Shown: positions 1 through 5,260 of the stretch, piece after piece | How the letters are laid out: every line of letters starts with the position of its first letter | How positions within the stretch are numbered: position 1 is the stretch's first letter | Source of the DNA: Candidatus Arcticimaribacter sp. | GTDB taxonomy: Bacteria > Bacteroidota > Bacteroidia > Flavobacteriales > Flavobacteriaceae | DNA: 5,260 nt | NCBI GenBank assembly: GCA_011526335.1 | Contig: WTJB01000032.1 | Coordinates: 1-5,260, forward strand | Direction: 5' to 3' | Notes under the pieces: model-generated | Databases searched by the model: none | The model's input: only the letters and a program-made list of their open reading frames with translations | What the model was told of the DNA's origin: nothing | Position numbers and translations under genes: made by a program

Positions 1-56
1 GTATAAATTGAACAATAAGAAGAAGAAAATAAGCAAGGCTTAGATTAAAAAAAATA

Positions 57-64
57 TATCTTTG
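57..64 (+). promoter_or_regulatory. Bacteroidota-type -7 promoter element for accA
   Basis: TATCTTTG matches the Bacteroidota sigma-A -7 consensus TAnnTTTG exactly. It ends 17 bases before the accA ATG, which would place the transcript start near 69-72 and give a leader of about ten bases containing the purine-rich stretch AGAAGAAACTGAAG. I could not find a convincing -33 TTTG at the usual distance (the DNA there is A-rich), so the call rests on the -7 match and its position. Confidence 0.5.
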
Positions 65-81
65 TTAGAAGAAACTGAAGT

Positions 82-1035
82 ATGGAATATTTAGATTTTG
101 AATTACCCATTAAGGAAATTGAAGAACAACTCTCTAAATGTAAAGTCATCGGAGACGAGAGTAATGTAGACGTTTCGGACACCTGTGTTCAATTGGAGCA
201 GAAGCTTACAGAAACCAAAGAAGAAATTTACGGCAACCTTACGGCCTGGCAACGTGTTCAATTGTCACGTCACCCCTCACGACCTTACACCCTCGATTAT
301 ATACAAGCCCTATGTGGGGATTCTTTTTTAGAATTGCATGGCGACCGAAATGTCAAAGACGATAAAGCCATGATTGGCGGATTGGGAAAAATAAATAACC
401 AGTCATTTATGTTTATCGGAACCCAAAAAGGATACAATACCAACACCCGTAAATACAGAAATTTCGGGATGGCAAATCCTGAGGGGTATCGAAAGGCCCT
501 ACGCTTAATGAAATCAGCGGAGAAATTTGACTTGCCCATTGTATGTTTTGTCGACACTCCTGGAGCTTATCCTGGAATGGAGGCCGAAGAACGCGGTCAG
601 GGAGAAGCCATTGCCCGTAACATCTATGAAATGATGTCCTTAACCGTACCCGTTATCGTGGTTATTATTGGTGAAGGGGCTTCTGGTGGCGCATTGGGTA
701 TTGGTGTTGGCGATCGCATTTTTATGCTAGAAAACACTTGGTATTCGGTCATTTCTCCAGAATCCTGTTCCTCGATCTTATGGAGAAGTTGGGAATACAA
801 AGAACAAGCCGCAGCAGCCTTAAAACTGACGGCTGAAGACATGAAGAAATCAAAGCTCATTGATAAGATCATCAAGGAACCCCTAGGAGGCGCACATTAC
901 GATAGACAACAAACCTTTGAAGCGGTCCAATCGGAAATCATGAAAGCATTCAAAACCCTGGATAAACTCTCTCCAGCAGAACGTATAGCATTGCGTCGTG
1001 AAAAGTTTAATGCGATGGGGGTCTATAAAGAATAG
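82..1035 (+). CDS. accA: Acetyl-CoA carboxylase carboxyltransferase subunit alpha
   Basis: The 317-residue product matches the usual AccA length (about 319 in E. coli). With AccD it forms the alpha2-beta2 carboxyltransferase that moves the carboxyl group from biotin on AccB to acetyl-CoA, giving malonyl-CoA for fatty-acid synthesis in the cytoplasm. Visible in the sequence: an N-terminal helical region (about 1-60) ending in [15 protein letters not shown]; the crotonase-fold core with [10 protein letters not shown] (157-165), then [13 protein letters not shown] (168-180); the glycine-rich [16 protein letters not shown] (196-211) that shapes the oxyanion site; and [13 protein letters not shown] (222-234). 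The ATG at 82 follows a good -7 element and gives the expected N-terminus. No accD or accB/accC lies nearby, so the complex is encoded at scattered loci. The next gene, dnaB, is 118 bases downstream and has its own likely promoter. The reading frame is intact and nothing looks unusual. Confidence 0.97.
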   Translation: MEYLDFELPIKEIEEQLSKCKVIGDESNVDVSDTCVQLEQKLTETKEEIYGNLTAWQRVQLSRHPSRPYTLDYIQALCGDSFLELHGDRNVKDDKAMIGGLGKINNQSFMFIGTQKGYNTNTRKYRNFGMANPEGYRKALRLMKSAEKFDLPIVCFVDTPGAYPGMEAEERGQGEAIARNIYEMMSLTVPVIVVIIGEGASGGALGIGVGDRIFMLENTWYSVISPESCSSILWRSWEYKEQAAAALKLTAEDMKKSKLIDKIIKEPLGGAHYDRQQTFEAVQSEIMKAFKTLDKLSPAERIALRREKFNAMGVYKE

Positions 1036-1105
1036 GTTTTCCAAGCTTATTAACACTTTTTTGTATTTATAAACAGCCTTTGTTTACTTTTCATTGGAAA
1101 TCTCG

Positions 1106-1126
1106 AAGGGGCTATTTTAGTCCCTT
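1106..1126 (+). other. Perfect 9-bp stem-loop between accA and dnaB
   Basis: The arms AAGGGGCTA (1106-1114) and TAGTCCCTT (1118-1126) pair along all nine positions, with one G-U pair, around a three-base TTT loop. It is followed by TTAAG rather than a clean T run, so it is at best a weak terminator for accA. It overlaps the upstream part of the likely dnaB promoter, so an operator role is also possible. What is seen is the symmetry; the function is inferred. Confidence 0.4.
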
Positions 1127-1141
1127 AAGTTTCAAATTTCC

Positions 1142-1149
1142 TACCTTTA
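1142..1149 (+). promoter_or_regulatory. Candidate -7 promoter element for dnaB
   Basis: TACCTTTA differs from the Bacteroidota -7 consensus TAnnTTTG only at the last base. It ends four bases before the dnaB ATG, so transcription from it would begin at or next to the start codon. A weak -33-like TTTA lies at 1116-1119, 22 bases upstream. A competing candidate is TATTTTAG (1113-1120) with TTG at 1094-1096, which would give a leader of roughly 30 bases. Confidence 0.4.
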
Positions 1150-1153
1150 TTCC

Positions 1154-2671
1154 ATGGAAGAACGGAAACCAATCCCCACACAAAACCTAAACAAAGGAAA
1201 CCTTATTTCCTTAGAGCAAGGTAAGATCCCACCCCAAGCTTTAGATCTTGAAGAGGCCGTGCTTAGCGCGATGCTCATCGATAAAAAAGGGGTAGATGAA
1301 GTCATTGACATTCTACAACCCGAAGCCTTTTATAAAGAAGCCCATCAGCATATTTTCTCAGCCATATATGAGTTGTTTGAAACTTCAGAGCCCATTGATT
1401 TATTGACGGTGTCCTCTAAGCTTCGATCAATGGGATTATTAGAAAAAGTAGGAGGAGAATTTTATTTAGTGCAACTGAGTAAAAAAGTGTCTACCTCTGC
1501 CCACATTGAATTCCACGCCCGAATTATTCTCCAAAAATACATACAGCGGAGTTTGATTAAAATTTCTAACGAGATCATCAATGACGCCTTTAAAGAATCT
1601 ATTGATGTTTTTGACCTTTTGGATGAGGCAGAATCGAAGTTATATGACGTTACCCAAGGCAATATAAAAAAGTCTTCTGAATCTGCACAAAACTTGGTGA
1701 TACAAGCCAAAAAGCGGATCGAAGAAATCGCCAAAAAAGAGGGCCTCAGTGGAGTAGCTACCGGTTTTGAAAAATTGGATAAGTTGACCTCCGGATGGCA
1801 ACCCAGTGATTTGATCATCATTGCTGCACGTCCCGGGATGGGGAAAACCGCTTTGACCTTGTCCATGGCCCGAAACATTGCCGTTTCTAAAAAAACACCT
1901 GTTGCTTTCTTTTCTCTAGAAATGTCTTCCGTACAGCTCATTACCCGTTTGATCTCCTCCGAAACCGGTTTGTCTTCAGAGAAGTTGCGTACCGGGAAAT
2001 TGGAAAGTCATGAGTGGGAACAACTCAATGTAAAGGTGAGTGATTTAGAAAAAGCTCCCCTATTTATAGACGATACGCCCTCTTTATCTATTTTTGATTT
2101 GCGCGCAAAAGCCCGCAGGTTATCTTCCCAGCACGGGATCAAGCTCATTATTGTAGATTATTTACAACTGATGACGGCAGGCAGCAGCAATAAAACGGGT
2201 AATCGTGAACAAGAAATTTCTACCATTTCTCGAAACCTTAAAGCTTTGGCTAAAGAATTGGATATTCCGGTGATTGCCTTATCTCAGCTTTCGCGTGCCG
2301 TTGAAACCCGCGGCGGATCAAAACGTCCAATTCTTTCTGACCTTCGTGAATCAGGGGCTATTGAGCAAGATGCGGATATTGTTTCATTCATCTATCGACC
2401 TGAATACTATGGAATAGAGGAGTGGGACGATGATGAACGAAGTTCCTCTACCGGTCAAGCCGAGTTTATCGTAGCCAAGCACCGAAATGGTGGTCTAGAT
2501 AATATACGATTAAAGTTTATTGGTCATTTAGGGAAGTTCGATAATTTGGAAAACTTTGATTCTCCTTTTGAGTTTCAGTCCAAGATGAACGAACCCCCTG
2601 CCATATCTCCGGATCAATTTCCGTCCCCCGGAGATGCCTTTGGGAGTGATGACAATGATGTTCCCTTTTAA
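1154..2671 (+). CDS. dnaB: Replicative DNA helicase DnaB
   Basis: This 505-residue protein is the hexameric helicase that unwinds DNA ahead of the replication fork and recruits primase. The N-terminal domain (about 25-130, from IPPQALDLEEAVLSAML) is the primase-interacting helical domain; a linker helix follows (about 170-200). The RecA-like C-terminal domain begins near 200 (GVATGFEKLDKLTSGW) and holds Walker A ARPGMGKT (225-232), the FFSLEMS motif with the presumed catalytic Glu256, Walker B LIIVDYLQL (331-339), SQLSRAVE (377-384), LSDLRESGAIEQDADIV (394-410), and the Arg415 and KHRNGG (442-447) regions. No intein is present. The ATG at 1154 is the only possible start: there is no other ATG, GTG or TTG between the upstream in-frame stop (1118-1120) and the conserved region. 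No Shine-Dalgarno sequence is visible. The tail (about 470-505) is rich in Pro, Ser and Asp and ends DDNDVPF, resembling an SSB tip. The gene converges on rplT across a shared terminator. Confidence 0.97.
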   Translation: MEERKPIPTQNLNKGNLISLEQGKIPPQALDLEEAVLSAMLIDKKGVDEVIDILQPEAFYKEAHQHIFSAIYELFETSEPIDLLTVSSKLRSMGLLEKVGGEFYLVQLSKKVSTSAHIEFHARIILQKYIQRSLIKISNEIINDAFKESIDVFDLLDEAESKLYDVTQGNIKKSSESAQNLVIQAKKRIEEIAKKEGLSGVATGFEKLDKLTSGWQPSDLIIIAARPGMGKTALTLSMARNIAVSKKTPVAFFSLEMSSVQLITRLISSETGLSSEKLRTGKLESHEWEQLNVKVSDLEKAPLFIDDTPSLSIFDLRAKARRLSSQHGIKLIIVDYLQLMTAGSSNKTGNREQEISTISRNLKALAKELDIPVIALSQLSRAVETRGGSKRPILSDLRESGAIEQDADIVSFIYRPEYYGIEEWDDDERSSSTGQAEFIVAKHRNGGLDNIRLKFIGHLGKFDNLENFDSPFEFQSKMNEPPAISPDQFPSPGDAFGSDDNDVPF

Positions 2672-2677
2672 CCCCAT

Positions 2678-2707
2678 AAAAAAAGCAGCCCATTGGGCTG
2701 CTTTTTT
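2678..2707. terminator. Bidirectional intrinsic terminator between dnaB and rplT
   Basis: The arms GCAGCCC (2685-2691) and GGGCTGC (2695-2701) form a GC-rich 7-bp stem with an ATT loop. Seven A residues precede it (2678-2684) and six T residues follow (2702-2707), so either strand gives a hairpin followed by a U tract. It lies 6 bases after the dnaB stop and about 20 bases after the rplT stop, as expected for a terminator shared by convergent transcripts. Confidence 0.93.
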
Positions 2708-2728
2708 ATTCGAGTACAAATTTCAAAT

Positions 2729-3073
2729 TTATTTTACTTTCTCCACAATGGCTTTAAAAGCATCAGGATGATTCATGGCTAAATCGGCCAATACCTTACG
2801 GTTAAGTTCGATATCGTTGGCTTTTACTTTCCCCATGAACTGGCTATATGACATTCCGTGTAATCGCGCTGCGGCGTTAATACGGGTAATCCACAATGAA
2901 CGGAAATTACGTTTTTTGGTTTTTCTGTCGCGGTAAGCATAAAGCATGGCTTTATCTACAGCGTTTTTGGCTACCGTCCAAACGTTTTTACGGCGTCCAA
3001 AATATCCTTTGGCTTGCTTAAGGACTTTTTTTCTTCGAGCTCTAGAAGCTACTGAGTTTACTGATCTTGGCAT
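2729..3073 (-). CDS. rplT: 50S ribosomal protein L20
   Basis: The 114-residue, strongly basic product has the normal L20 length. L20 binds 23S rRNA early in assembly of the large subunit. The N-terminal extension (about 1-55) is rich in Arg and Lys and carries the family pattern [23 protein letters not shown] (residues 8-30, shown by its core [15 protein letters not shown]) followed by [25 protein letters not shown] residues at 48-68. The globular C-terminal domain (about 60-114) contains [20 protein letters not shown] and ends in KAIVEKVK. It is the last gene of the thrS-infC-rpmI-rplT cluster and stops just before the shared terminator. In several bacteria L20 represses its own operon by binding mRNA; the 86-base gap to rpmI here holds a hairpin that could play this part (inference). 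Confidence 0.97.
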   Translation of the reverse strand: MPRSVNSVASRARRKKVLKQAKGYFGRRKNVWTVAKNAVDKAMLYAYRDRKTKKRNFRSLWITRINAAARLHGMSYSQFMGKVKANDIELNRKVLADLAMNHPDAFKAIVEKVK

Positions 3074-3087
3074 AGTTTTAATTTTTT

Positions 3088-3128
3088 TGTATCAGGCGGT
3101 AGGCTATACACTTTAAAGGCCCGATACA
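3088..3128 (-). promoter_or_regulatory. Stem-loop in the rpmI-rplT gap, possible L20 control site
   Basis: Read on the minus strand, TGTATCGGG (3128-3120) pairs with CCTGATACA (3096-3088): nine consecutive pairs, one of them G-U, closing a 23-base loop. The stem ends 14 bases before the rplT ATG. The bases after it on the transcribed strand are A-rich, not U-rich, so it is not an intrinsic terminator. Position and shape suit a translational control or RNA-processing site, with L20 the obvious candidate ligand; no binding motif was proved. Confidence 0.4.
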
Positions 3129-3159
3129 GGGTGAATAATGGTTTAAACCTTAAAGAGAT

Positions 3160-3357
3160 TTACTTTAATCGTAATTGCTCTTTAATATTGTTTTCGTCGC
3201 TTTCATGTACCAATCCTGAGTGGGTCAATTTCAGCTTGCGCTTCTTTGACTTTTTGGTCAAGATGTGGCTTTTAAAAGCATGCTTTCTTTTGATTTTACC
3301 ACTGCCGGTAAGCTTAAAACGCTTTTTGGCACTGGATTTTGTTTTCATTTTTGGCAT
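3160..3357 (-). CDS. rpmI: 50S ribosomal protein L35
   Basis: The 65-residue, highly basic product fits L35 in length and composition. It opens with the family signature [20 protein letters not shown] and continues through [22 protein letters not shown], a Lys/Arg-rich stretch expected to contact 23S rRNA; the last 20 residues are more mixed ([15 protein letters not shown]). It acts in the large ribosomal subunit. The ATG at 3357 gives the conserved N-terminus and lies 24 bases after the infC stop, with rplT next at 86 bases, the standard infC-rpmI-rplT order. Co-transcription with infC is likely because no terminator separates them. Confidence 0.97.
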   Translation of the reverse strand: MPKMKTKSSAKKRFKLTGSGKIKRKHAFKSHILTKKSKKRKLKLTHSGLVHESDENNIKEQLRLK

Positions 3358-3381
3358 GTCTATCTATTTAAATGTACTCTA

Positions 3382-3936
3382 CTATTTCTTTTTTGGGCTA
3401 ATGAACATGGTCATTCGCTTTCCTTCTAATTTGGGCAGTTGTTCTACTTTCCCCAACTCTTCTAAATCTTGCGCCAAACGCAGCAATAAGATTTGTCCTT
3501 GCTCTTTAAACACAATGGAACGTCCTTTAAAGAAAACAAAGGCTTTTAGTTTTGCTCCCTCGTTTAAGAACTTCTCTGCGTGTTTCTTTTTGAACTCATA
3601 GTCGTGTTCATCGGTTTGAGGTCCGAAACGGATTTCTTTGATTACGACTTTGGTGGCTTTCGATTTAAGTGCCTTTTCTCTTTTCTTCTGTTCGTAAAGG
3701 AATTTTTTGTATTCCAATATTTTACAAACAGGAGGGTTGGCATTCGGAGAGATCTCAACAAGGTCTAACTCTAATTCTTCGGCAATGGCTCTTGCTTTGC
3801 CCAAACGGTAGACCCCCACTTCAACATTGTCCCCAACAAGGCGGACTTCTTGTGCAGTGATTTTTTCATTAATCCTGTGCGGATTCTGCTTGATTACTCT
3901 TCCTGGACGATTCGTCCTTCTTCTTCGAATAGCTAT
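3382..3936 (-). CDS. infC: Translation initiation factor IF-3 with a non-ATG start
   Basis: IF-3 binds the 30S subunit, prevents premature joining of 50S, and checks the start codon and initiator tRNA. The N-terminal domain carries the conserved [20 protein letters not shown] region (20-39) and [16 protein letters not shown], then the Lys-rich linker ([16 protein letters not shown]). The C-terminal 30S-binding domain follows ([16 protein letters not shown] to [15 protein letters not shown]). A GTG at 3819 would give only 145 residues and lose the conserved first 39, so it is not the real start. Between the in-frame stop at 3951-3949 and that GTG there is no in-frame ATG, GTG, TTG or CTG. The candidates are ATA at 3936 (184 residues, beginning M-A-I-R-R-R) or ATT at 3930 (182 residues). 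E. coli infC starts with AUU, which IF-3 itself discriminates against, giving feedback control. A weak purine run, AAAAAGAGAA, lies just upstream. The gap from the thrS stop is 16 or 22 bases, so the two genes are probably co-transcribed. Confidence 0.93.
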   Translation of the reverse strand: MAIRRRRTNRPGRVIKQNPHRINEKITAQEVRLVGDNVEVGVYRLGKARAIAEELELDLVEISPNANPPVCKILEYKKFLYEQKKREKALKSKATKVVIKEIRFGPQTDEHDYEFKKKHAEKFLNEGAKLKAFVFFKGRSIVFKEQGQILLLRLAQDLEELGKVEQLPKLEGKRMTMFISPKKK

Positions 3937-3952
3937 AACGTTCTCTTTTTAG

Positions 3953-5260
3953 TTACACTTCAAATTTAGAAATACTCTCTGAGATTTCTGTACTTATTTT
4001 TTCTATAAATGCCGCAACGGTACTACTACCGCTATCGCCATCTACTCGGTGGCGCACAGAAACGGTTTGGCTTTCGGCCTCCTTTTCCCCTACAATGAGC
4101 ATGTATGGGAATTTATTCAGTTGCGCTTCCCGTATTTTCTTCCCGATTGTTTCATTTCGGTTGTCCAATAGGGCGCGAATTTCGTTATTTTCCAGCTCTT
4201 TTGAAACTTTTTCAGCGTATTTTTCATATTTCTCACTGACACAGAGAACAATGACTTGTTCTGGCATTAACCACAGCGGGAAATTTCCGCCCGTATGTTC
4301 TAGCAATATGGCCACAAAGCGCTCCAAACTTCCAAAAGGAGCTCTGTGAATCATTACGGGTCTATGGGTTTCATTATCACTTCCTTTATAAGTCAGTTCG
4401 AAACGTTCCGGAAGGTTGTAGTCTACCTGTATAGTACCCAATTGCCATTTGCGTCCCAATGCATCTTTTACCATAAAGTCGAGCTTGGGGCCATAGAAAG
4501 CAGCCTCTCCATATTCGATAACATAGTTGAGGTTTTTTTCTTTGGCGGCATTGATGATGGCATTTTCGGCCAAGTCCCAATTTTCATTTGAGCCGATGTA
4601 CTTTTCGGGCTTTTCAGGATCGCGTAAAGATACCTGTGCTGTAAAATCTTCAAATCCTAAGGAGCCAAATACATAAGGACCAGATCAATAACCTTTTTGA
4701 ACTCTTCGTCCAACTGGCTCGGCATACAGAAAATATGAGCATCGTCTTGTGTAAAACCGCGTACTCGTGTCAGCCCGTGCAACTCCCCGCTTTGTTCATA
4801 ACGATATACCGTTCCAAATTCTGCATACCGCTTGGGAAGATCTTTATAGCTCCATTGTCTTGCACTATAAATTTCGCAATGGTGCGGGCAGTTCATGGGT
4901 TTGAGTAAAAACTCTTCGCCCTCTGCCGGGGTTTGTATGGGTTGAAAGCTATCTGCACCATATTTTTCATAATGGCCAGACGTCATATAAAGTTCTTTAT
5001 TTCCGATATGCGGAGAAATAACTTGTTCGTATCCCGCTTTCTTTTGGGCTGCTTTTAAAAAGTTTTCTAAACGCTCACGTAGGGCTGTTCCCTTGGGTAA
5101 CCATAGGGGCAAACCTTGTCCAACTTTTTGCGAAAACGTAAAGAGATCCAATTCTTTCCCAAGCTTTCTATGGTCTCGCTTTTTGGCTTCTTCAAGCAAT
5201 TCTAGATAGGCGATTAGTTCTTTTTGCTTGGGGAAAGAAATACCATAAATACGGGTAAGC
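3953..5260 (-). CDS. thrS: Threonyl-tRNA synthetase, 5'-truncated by the window and frameshifted
   Basis: ThrRS joins threonine to tRNA-Thr in the cytoplasm. The window holds the class II catalytic core and the anticodon-binding domain; the N-terminal TGS and editing domains would lie beyond 5260. From the right edge the frame reads [15 protein letters not shown], then [15 protein letters not shown]. It includes MNCPHH with a likely zinc Cys (about 4888-4890), motif 2 with [20 protein letters not shown] (Arg near 4803), and QDDAHIFC with a likely zinc His (near 4737). After [12 protein letters not shown] the frame breaks near 4675 and stops at 4659-4657. The rest continues in another frame as [19 protein letters not shown], then [28 protein letters not shown] (third zinc His near 4348, motif 3 Arg near 4321) and the anticodon-binding domain (about 4262 to 3965). 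One missing base explains everything. An assembly error is as likely as a real mutation, because the gene is normally essential and both halves are well conserved. thrS leads the infC-rpmI-rplT cluster. Confidence 0.93.
4657..4677 (-). other. thrS: Frameshift site in thrS with resulting early stop
   Basis: On the coding strand the sequence reads GTC CTT ATG TAT TTG GCT CCT TAG. Adding one T after GTCCTT gives GTC CTT TAT GTA TTT GGC TCC TTA GGA, that is VLYVFGSLG, the expected ThrRS sequence. On the plus strand this is an A run read as AA (4675-4676) where AAA is expected. No X-XXY-YYZ slippery heptamer is present. Confidence 0.85.

Noticed and set aside
1462..1941. A 159-residue open frame on the minus strand inside dnaB
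   Set aside because: It lies wholly antisense to conserved DnaB sequence, resembles no family I know, and has no promoter or ribosome-binding signal; it is a coding shadow.
3131..3601. A 156-residue plus-strand open frame across rpmI and infC, rich in Phe, Leu and Ser
   Set aside because: It is antisense to two well-supported genes. The apparent hydrophobicity comes from reading Lys-rich codons on the opposite strand.
3382..3819. A 145-residue infC starting at the GTG at 3819
   Set aside because: It would remove the conserved N-terminal [18 protein letters not shown] region, which is clearly encoded in the same frame upstream.
3669..3860. Short plus-strand open frames across the 5' part of infC
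   Set aside because: They are antisense to the true IF-3 N-terminal coding region, which extends to 3936, and have no independent support.
3867..3869. An ATG on the minus strand near the infC 5' end
   Set aside because: It is out of frame with IF-3 and opens only a short unsupported reading frame, so it is not the infC start.
4657..4680. Programmed -1 frameshifting in thrS
   Set aside because: There is no slippery heptamer, I saw no obvious downstream stimulatory structure, and ThrRS is not known to use frameshifting. A one-base deletion or sequencing error is simpler.
1..5260. A previously undescribed defence, mobile or biosynthetic system
   Set aside because: Every substantial coding region belongs to a well-known housekeeping family. 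No direct repeats, insertion-sequence ends, attachment sites or unknown genes were seen.

Overview
The window carries only core housekeeping genes from what looks like a member of the Bacteroidota, most likely the family Flavobacteriaceae. The inference rests on moderately AT-rich DNA, a Bacteroidota-type -7 promoter element (TAnnTTTG) in front of accA, no strong Shine-Dalgarno sequences, and protein sequences (AccA, DnaB, IF-3, ThrS) that read like flavobacterial versions of these families. I saw no mobile element, CRISPR array, tRNA/rRNA gene or defence system, and I do not think the window holds a new multigene system.

Layout. Two genes run rightwards: accA (82-1035, carboxyltransferase alpha subunit of acetyl-CoA carboxylase) and dnaB (1154-2671, replicative helicase). 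A 118-base gap between them holds the likely dnaB promoter and a small perfect hairpin. A compact hairpin with A and T tracts on its two sides (2678-2707) sits between the convergent dnaB and rplT genes and can end transcription from both directions. From there to the right edge everything is on the minus strand and forms the widely conserved translation cluster thrS-infC-rpmI-rplT, transcribed leftwards: threonyl-tRNA synthetase (5' end outside the window), initiation factor IF-3, and ribosomal proteins L35 and L20.

How the genes fit together. The minus-strand cluster couples a tRNA-charging enzyme, the initiation factor that checks start codons, and two proteins of the large ribosomal subunit. 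accA and dnaB serve fatty-acid synthesis and chromosome replication; their adjacency is not an obvious functional pairing.

Points deserving a second look: (1) thrS is split by an apparent one-base deletion near 4675, which would remove the last part of the catalytic core and the whole anticodon-binding domain of an essential enzyme; (2) infC has no ATG, GTG or TTG able to start the full-length protein and must use ATA or ATT, as expected for IF-3 self-regulation; (3) a 9-bp stem-loop lies just upstream of rplT and could be a control site for L20; (4) DnaB ends in an acidic tail with Pro-Phe at the tip, like the C-terminal tip of SSB; (5) the best dnaB -7 element lies only four bases from its start codon, suggesting a leaderless or nearly leaderless mRNA, with a hairpin just upstream.
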